In this document: one piece after another, positions 60,391 to 64,000 of the stretch
Layout: every line of letters starts with the position of its first letter
Numbering within the stretch: position 1 is the first letter of the stretch
Assembly (NCBI GenBank): GCA_965228545.1
Contig: OZ245822.1
Span: 372,001 to 436,000, forward strand
DNA length: 64,000 nucleotides
Source: HXMU1420-13 sp965228545
GTDB lineage: Bacteria > Bacteroidota > Rhodothermia > Balneolales > Balneolaceae
Direction of reading: 5' to 3'
Notes under the pieces: generated by a model
What the model was told of the DNA's origin: nothing
Database searches by the model: none
What the model saw: the letters and a program-made list of their open reading frames with translations, nothing else
Program-made: the position numbers and the translations under genes

Positions 60391-62595
60391 TTAGAAGTAT
60401 AGCCGATAAAGTAGGGAAAAATTTCTACCTGCTTCAGGATTTAACTCTTTAATTCGTGAAAGATGGTTGTAATAGGTGGTATTCAACAAATTAGTGATGT
60501 TGAATGAAAAGGTATGGAGCAACTTGCCAGACATAATTGAATAGGATGCGAATGCATCGAGTAAAACAAAATCCTCTGTTTTAGTTTCAAAATCACCCAG
60601 ATCATTTTGTACAGCGGCAGCGGTAACTCTTGAGCCAATTTCAAAACTTTTGGACGAATATTTGAGCGTAGATTTTACTGTTAATGGAGGAATCAATGGC
60701 AAGGGTACTTGTTTGGAGCTGGTGGTCGATTCATTTTGGCGCCCAACTGTATAAGTAACCGAGCTATTGAACAGAAGATTAGTGAAAAATTGTTGCTCCA
60801 AGGAAACTTCAAAACCATATAGCCGAGCCTCGACACCAACAAATTGAAAATCATTCAAATCGGGATTTCTGTTATTTCTCCTTCCCGTATCTTGAGCATA
60901 CAAATAATTAGAAAAGCCATTATGATAAATGGCTGCTTCTAAAACCGTAAAGCGGTTATTGTAGGTGATAAAAACTTCCTTTGCGAGGCCTCGTTCAGCG
61001 TCGAGCTCCGGATTACCAATTTCAAAACTATAGGATGCTAAATGAGGCCCCTCACTATATAATTCTTCAAGTGATGGGGCTCGAAACGAATTAAGCAGAG
61101 TTGCTCCAATAATAAACTGTTTATTTAATGGATAAATCGCAGAAAGAGAGGAGGAGAGCGCACTATACTCTCTTGCTCTGATATTTCCAATATTCGAACT
61201 AGGATCATTTTCTTTTGGGGCGTTACGAACAAAATCAAAGCGAAGACCGGCTTCTACGTGTAGGTTGTTAAAGTCTTTTTCCTCCACAATAAATGCCCCA
61301 AAACTGTAACTGTTTGAATTTGGTGTAGATGCCCCAAAAACTGCATAATCTTCCATCTCAGCAGAAATGCCGAACGTCCCTTTTTCCAACAATCCTGCTT
61401 CCCCATGCGACACAAACGAACGTAAATTGGTGGTTACTAAGCCAAACTCAGTTCCAATACTTCCATTCGATTCAAATTCAATATGATTGTAGTTGTTGAC
61501 GGAAAAGTCAGTTTCCCAAACTTTCAGAAATTCATTATCAATAATGTATTCACTTTTCAGTACATACTGAATTTTTTGCATGTCTATATCTACACCATTT
61601 GGGTGGCCCGCAGGGTCTGGTGGAATACCATAATTACTGTCGTAATACGAAATAGAGCTACCGATGTATCCCCAATTCTGCACATAACTTAGCCCCAACG
61701 TGGTAGAGTAAGTGTTCGTGTACGAATTTTCTACTACGCCTTGGGGAGTTTGAATATCAAGCGAAGTACGGCCATTTATATTTGCGTTTACTACAAAGCT
61801 CTTGTAAGGTATAGTTAAAGAAAGGGAAGAGGCAGCCGCAGTGCTAACGGTTTCTCCTGTTAAAGAATAGGTACCATTTATTCGCTGAGGGATATTTGTA
61901 CTAATTTTGTTGCTTACCACATTGATGATACCACCAACCGCATTTGCGCCATACACTAAAGCAGCAGGACCGCGGGCAATTTCAATTTCTTGGGTGGAGG
62001 ATGATTCTATCGTAACTGCATGGTCAGCAGATTGATCTGAAATATCGCCACTGTTAATGCCATCTTCTAAAATGGAAAGACGTTCATCACCCAAGCCTCG
62101 AATAATAGGCCTACCCGTTGCTACACCCATTGTACGCTGCGAAACACCGGGAACATTGGATAATGTTTGAGCAAGTGTAGCTCCCATTTGCTGGCGTAAA
62201 TCATCGCCAAATAATTTTTGAGATACATGGGTAAGATGCGAACCACTTGTTAGTTCATCTGCAGTAACCTCGATAGACTGAGAGCTTAATAATGTTGGTG
62301 AAAGTGAAATCTGAATTTCTAGCTCTTCATCACCAGAGATGTTTAATGTGATGTGTTTGGTTTTATAGCCCAAACGATGCACTGCGAGGTGAATTTCACC
62401 CGCAGGTAAATTCTGGATTTGAAAATAACCGTAGGCATCTGTGGTCGTAGATCGGTTTAACTCCTCGACATGGAGATATACAAAAGGCACAGTTTCGCCT
62501 GTTTCTGAGTCGATAACTGTGCCTGAAAGTGCATTACCATCCTCGGGTAATACATGCCCAAGGAATAGCAATATAAATGATAATAGTAGATGCAA
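60391..62595 (-). CDS. TonB-dependent receptor, ZnuD-like (probable metal uptake)
   Basis: Outer-membrane transporter of 734 aa. Signal peptide (residues 1-16), carboxypeptidase-like domain (about 22-110, LSGTVIDSETGETVPFVYLH) and plug with LSNVPGVSQRTMGVATGRPI, RGLGDERLSILEDGI and ISDQSADHAVTIESSSTQEI then RGPAALVYGANAVGG. The SxDHAVxIE stretch and RGPAALVYG are features of the ZnuD-type receptors for zinc. The barrel ends LLYRLYF with terminal Phe. It is followed in the operon direction by nothing close, and preceded by two small His-rich protein genes, which supports metal uptake. Zinc is the best guess; other divalent metals remain possible. Confidence 0.85.
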   Translation of the reverse strand: MHLLLSFILLFLGHVLPEDGNALSGTVIDSETGETVPFVYLHVEELNRSTTTDAYGYFQIQNLPAGEIHLAVHRLGYKTKHITLNISGDEELEIQISLSPTLLSSQSIEVTADELTSGSHLTHVSQKLFGDDLRQQMGATLAQTLSNVPGVSQRTMGVATGRPIIRGLGDERLSILEDGINSGDISDQSADHAVTIESSSTQEIEIARGPAALVYGANAVGGIINVVSNKISTNIPQRINGTYSLTGETVSTAAASSLSLTIPYKSFVVNANINGRTSLDIQTPQGVVENSYTNTYSTTLGLSYVQNWGYIGSSISYYDSNYGIPPDPAGHPNGVDIDMQKIQYVLKSEYIIDNEFLKVWETDFSVNNYNHIEFESNGSIGTEFGLVTTNLRSFVSHGEAGLLEKGTFGISAEMEDYAVFGASTPNSNSYSFGAFIVEEKDFNNLHVEAGLRFDFVRNAPKENDPSSNIGNIRAREYSALSSSLSAIYPLNKQFIIGATLLNSFRAPSLEELYSEGPHLASYSFEIGNPELDAERGLAKEVFITYNNRFTVLEAAIYHNGFSNYLYAQDTGRRNNRNPDLNDFQFVGVEARLYGFEVSLEQQFFTNLLFNSSVTYTVGRQNESTTSSKQVPLPLIPPLTVKSTLKYSSKSFEIGSRVTAAAVQNDLGDFETKTEDFVLLDAFASYSIMSGKLLHTFSFNITNLLNTTYYNHLSRIKELNPEAGRNFSLLYRLYF

Positions 62596-62604
62596 AATGT
62601 TGAG

Positions 62605-63069
62605 TTATTCTACGTGAACGTGAATATCCTGTGATGTAAAATCAGAATGATCATTATGCATTAGTTTCAGTCGTAAATCGGTAATACCTGCAGCCTCTGC
62701 GTGGATATGGAAGCTCCATTTACCGTCCTCAGAATGTTGCTCGAATTCTGCGATTCCAGAATCTTCGAACACAAATCCCAAGCTGTACTCAGGCTCATCC
62801 GGTTGGAAACGGTCGCCGTCTTCATCTAAAAAATAAATAGTGATAAGGTCGGTTTCTTCACCGGGTGCAAGTTCAAACTCGCCTGTGATGGTTCCACCAG
62901 GTAACTGAGTAACAACATCAGCACCGTTTAAAGTTAAAACAAATCCTTCCGGCTCAGAATGCTCATCATGATCATCGGCAGAAGTTGAGTTAGAACAGGC
63001 AGATGCTACAATAGCAAGGCCTAAGATTGAATACAGAAATAGATTATTGAATAACGTTTTGTTGTTCAT
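62605..63069 (-). CDS. His-rich lipoprotein of the ZnuD-like locus
   Basis: Exported lipoprotein of 154 aa with lipobox VASAC (Cys25). A His/Asp/Glu cluster DDHDEHSEPEG follows the anchor, and further His pairs are in WSFHIHAEA, LMHNDHSDF and DIHVHVE at the C-terminus. Such distribution suggests binding of zinc or another divalent metal. It starts 70 bp after the small protein gene at 63139 and stops 9 bp before the receptor gene, so the three form an operon. Homology to a named family is not recognised. Confidence 0.75.
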   Translation of the reverse strand: MNNKTLFNNLFLYSILGLAIVASACSNSTSADDHDEHSEPEGFVLTLNGADVVTQLPGGTITGEFELAPGEETDLITIYFLDEDGDRFQPDEPEYSLGFVFEDSGIAEFEQHSEDGKWSFHIHAEAAGITDLRLKLMHNDHSDFTSQDIHVHVE

Positions 63070-63138
63070 GGCTTGATGAATTAAAAATGATAGATATTAA
63101 TTTGGTTGCAGTTTAATACTGCTAATTGTAAATCCGAA

Positions 63139-63447
63139 TCAAGCTAATGAAGGGGGCGCGCGGTTTTTCTTGTAAGTAGTGAAAGAAGTTGCTGCGTAAA
63201 AATCGGTAGGCTGAATAATTAGCCCAAATTCCTTAAGTACAATTTCAACTGAGTGAGTATGATGAGTTAACTGATTCTTTTTTACTACTCCAATGGGACA
63301 TAATTGATCGTTCTCGGAGTAGTGTTGCTCATCGTTATGTTCAAGACAATGGAGGCTATCACTATGGTAATGCATTGTAGACCCGACGAAACCGCCAATG
63401 GTTACAATCCAAAGAAGAAGTGATATTTTTGTTATGCCTCTAGTCAA
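63139..63447 (-). CDS. Small His/Cys-containing membrane or exported protein
   Basis: Not recognised, 102 aa. One N-terminal hydrophobic helix (ISLLLWIVTIGGFVGSTM) is followed by a segment with potential metal ligands: MHYHSDSLHCLEHNDEQHYS, then a Cys at DQLCPIG and TTHHTHS-type sequence as LTHHTHSVEI. The tail KKNRAPPSLA is a motif seen in short proteins next to metal-transport genes of this phylum, as far as I can judge. It heads the operon with the His-rich lipoprotein and ZnuD-like receptor. Confidence 0.62.
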   Translation of the reverse strand: MTRGITKISLLLWIVTIGGFVGSTMHYHSDSLHCLEHNDEQHYSENDQLCPIGVVKKNQLTHHTHSVEIVLKEFGLIIQPTDFYAATSFTTYKKNRAPPSLA

Positions 63448-63503
63448 AGAAGTGTTGTATTATCAGTCGTTCAAATTATGTGGGTAAAGATATCCAGCAA
63501 ATC

Positions 63504-63528
63504 GTACAATTGTTGAAAAATATTGTAC
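63504..63528. promoter_or_regulatory. Inverted repeat in divergent promoter region of metal locus
   Basis: Perfect GTACAAT/ATTGTAC arms (63504-63510 and 63522-63528) separated by 11 bp. It lies between the divergent starts at 63447 and 63551. Its form suits a dimeric metalloregulator operator, but no known consensus is matched exactly. Confidence 0.45.
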
Positions 63529-63550
63529 ATCCAATTAACAAACCAAAACT

Positions 63551-63898
63551 ATGGCGGAATTGTTCGAAACAGTTAACATTTGGTTCCTGAGTTTAGGAGA
63601 AAATTATGGTGTAAATCCAATCATCTTTGGTAGCATTTATGTCGGGGCAATTCCATTTTTTACTTTGTCTATTGCTTGGATTGTTAGGAGCTACAAAAAA
63701 GGAAAATCAATCATATTACCCTCACTTTCGGCGACTTTCTTTTTCATTTCAGCATATTTGTATTTGATTATCGCCGGACGAAATGTGCCAATCTGGGTGT
63801 ATTTGGTTGTGATTGCAATGGTAGTTGTTGGCGCATATTCCACCATCAATAAAGTTCGTGGTAAAATAGAACAAGCCGAATTACCCGCTGATGATTGA
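63551..63898 (+). CDS. Small multi-pass membrane protein, first of a tandem pair
   Basis: Not recognised, 115 aa with three transmembrane helices (ENYGVNPIIFGSIYVGAIPF; SIILPSLSATFFFISAYLYL; IWVYLVVIAMVVVGAYSTI) and a charged tail. The motif NxWFLSLGENYGVNPIIFGS recurs in the next gene. The 3' end overlaps that gene's ATG by 8 bp, so they are translationally coupled and probably form a heteromer or duplicated unit. It is divergent from the metal locus. Confidence 0.75.
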   Translation: MAELFETVNIWFLSLGENYGVNPIIFGSIYVGAIPFFTLSIAWIVRSYKKGKSIILPSLSATFFFISAYLYLIIAGRNVPIWVYLVVIAMVVVGAYSTINKVRGKIEQAELPADD

Positions 63899-64000
63899 TT
63901 GGTTACTTACAGTTTGGGAATCTGTGATTGAATTAGGGGAACAGCATAATGTAAATCCATTCCTTTTTGCTGTTCTGTACGTTGGTTCTATTCCACCCTA
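63891..64000 (+). CDS. Small membrane protein, second of a tandem pair (cut by window end)
   Basis: The first 36 codons read MIDWLLTVWESVIELGEQHN then VNPFLFAVLYVGSIPP, matching the start of the preceding gene (GENYGVNPIIFGSIYVGAIP). The rest lies beyond 64000. It is a paralogue produced by tandem duplication. Confidence 0.72.
   Translation, partial: MIDWLLTVWESVIELGEQHNVNPFLFAVLYVGSIPP

Overview
The window looks like the chromosome of a Bacteroidota/FCB-group bacterium, most probably a member of the Balneolales. Supporting signs are several SusC-like TonB-dependent receptors with carboxypeptidase-type N-terminal extensions, paired DUF4249 lipoproteins, type IX secretion (T9SS) tails of the form NYPNPFNPTT, an STN receptor/FecR/ECF sigma cassette, weak Shine-Dalgarno sequences, and DUF4159 and DUF5916 proteins. 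The lineage is inferred from gene content; there is no 16S rRNA in the window.

Layout. 0-7.4 kb is mainly housekeeping: the start of a NatA-like ABC ATPase, glgA-glgC (glycogen synthesis), a small outer-membrane protein, sucD with its terminator, and dnaG behind a heptamer-repeat hairpin. 7.4-19.3 kb holds a VOC protein, a DUF4159 protein, two TonB receptor/DUF4249 modules in opposite orientation, the tmRNA gene followed by two extra altered copies of its 3' tail and terminator, and a TPR histidine kinase. 19.5-28.1 kb holds a large membrane adenylate cyclase with a Reg_prop propeller sensor, and a cell-surface signalling cassette (ECF sigma, lipoprotein, FecR, STN receptor). 28.1-33.2 kb holds an M23 peptidase, an NfeD plus two SPFH proteins operon, and an MsbA-type ABC exporter.

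33.2-36.9 kb is a compact four-gene operon of paralogous single-pass membrane proteins. They share a cytosolic acidic DFDLDxYLE box; three of the four carry long periplasmic arrays of a 30-residue repeat, and the fourth has only one to two degenerate copies. I do not recognise it as a named system, and it is the best candidate here for something undescribed. 37-46.1 kb holds a GH3 glycosidase, a remnant of an RND transporter, a threonine dehydratase-like enzyme, a DUF5916 protein and an M14 peptidase.

46.2-50.0 kb is an eroded accessory zone: two AT-rich T9SS cargo genes (one frameshifted at a G8 tract), a 14-codon fossil of a second M14 peptidase, an amidohydrolase cut by an in-frame stop, and a small coding remnant. 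50-57.2 kb holds a GNAT enzyme, an HTH regulator flanked by membrane proteins with a duplicated candidate operator, and a cupredoxin/adenylate cyclase/porin operon followed by a PepSY protein and a small outer-membrane protein. 57.2-64 kb holds an amidohydrolase, ogt, a LEA-like lipoprotein, a ZnuD-like receptor with His-rich partners that look like a metal-uptake locus, and two tandem small membrane proteins, the last cut by the window edge.
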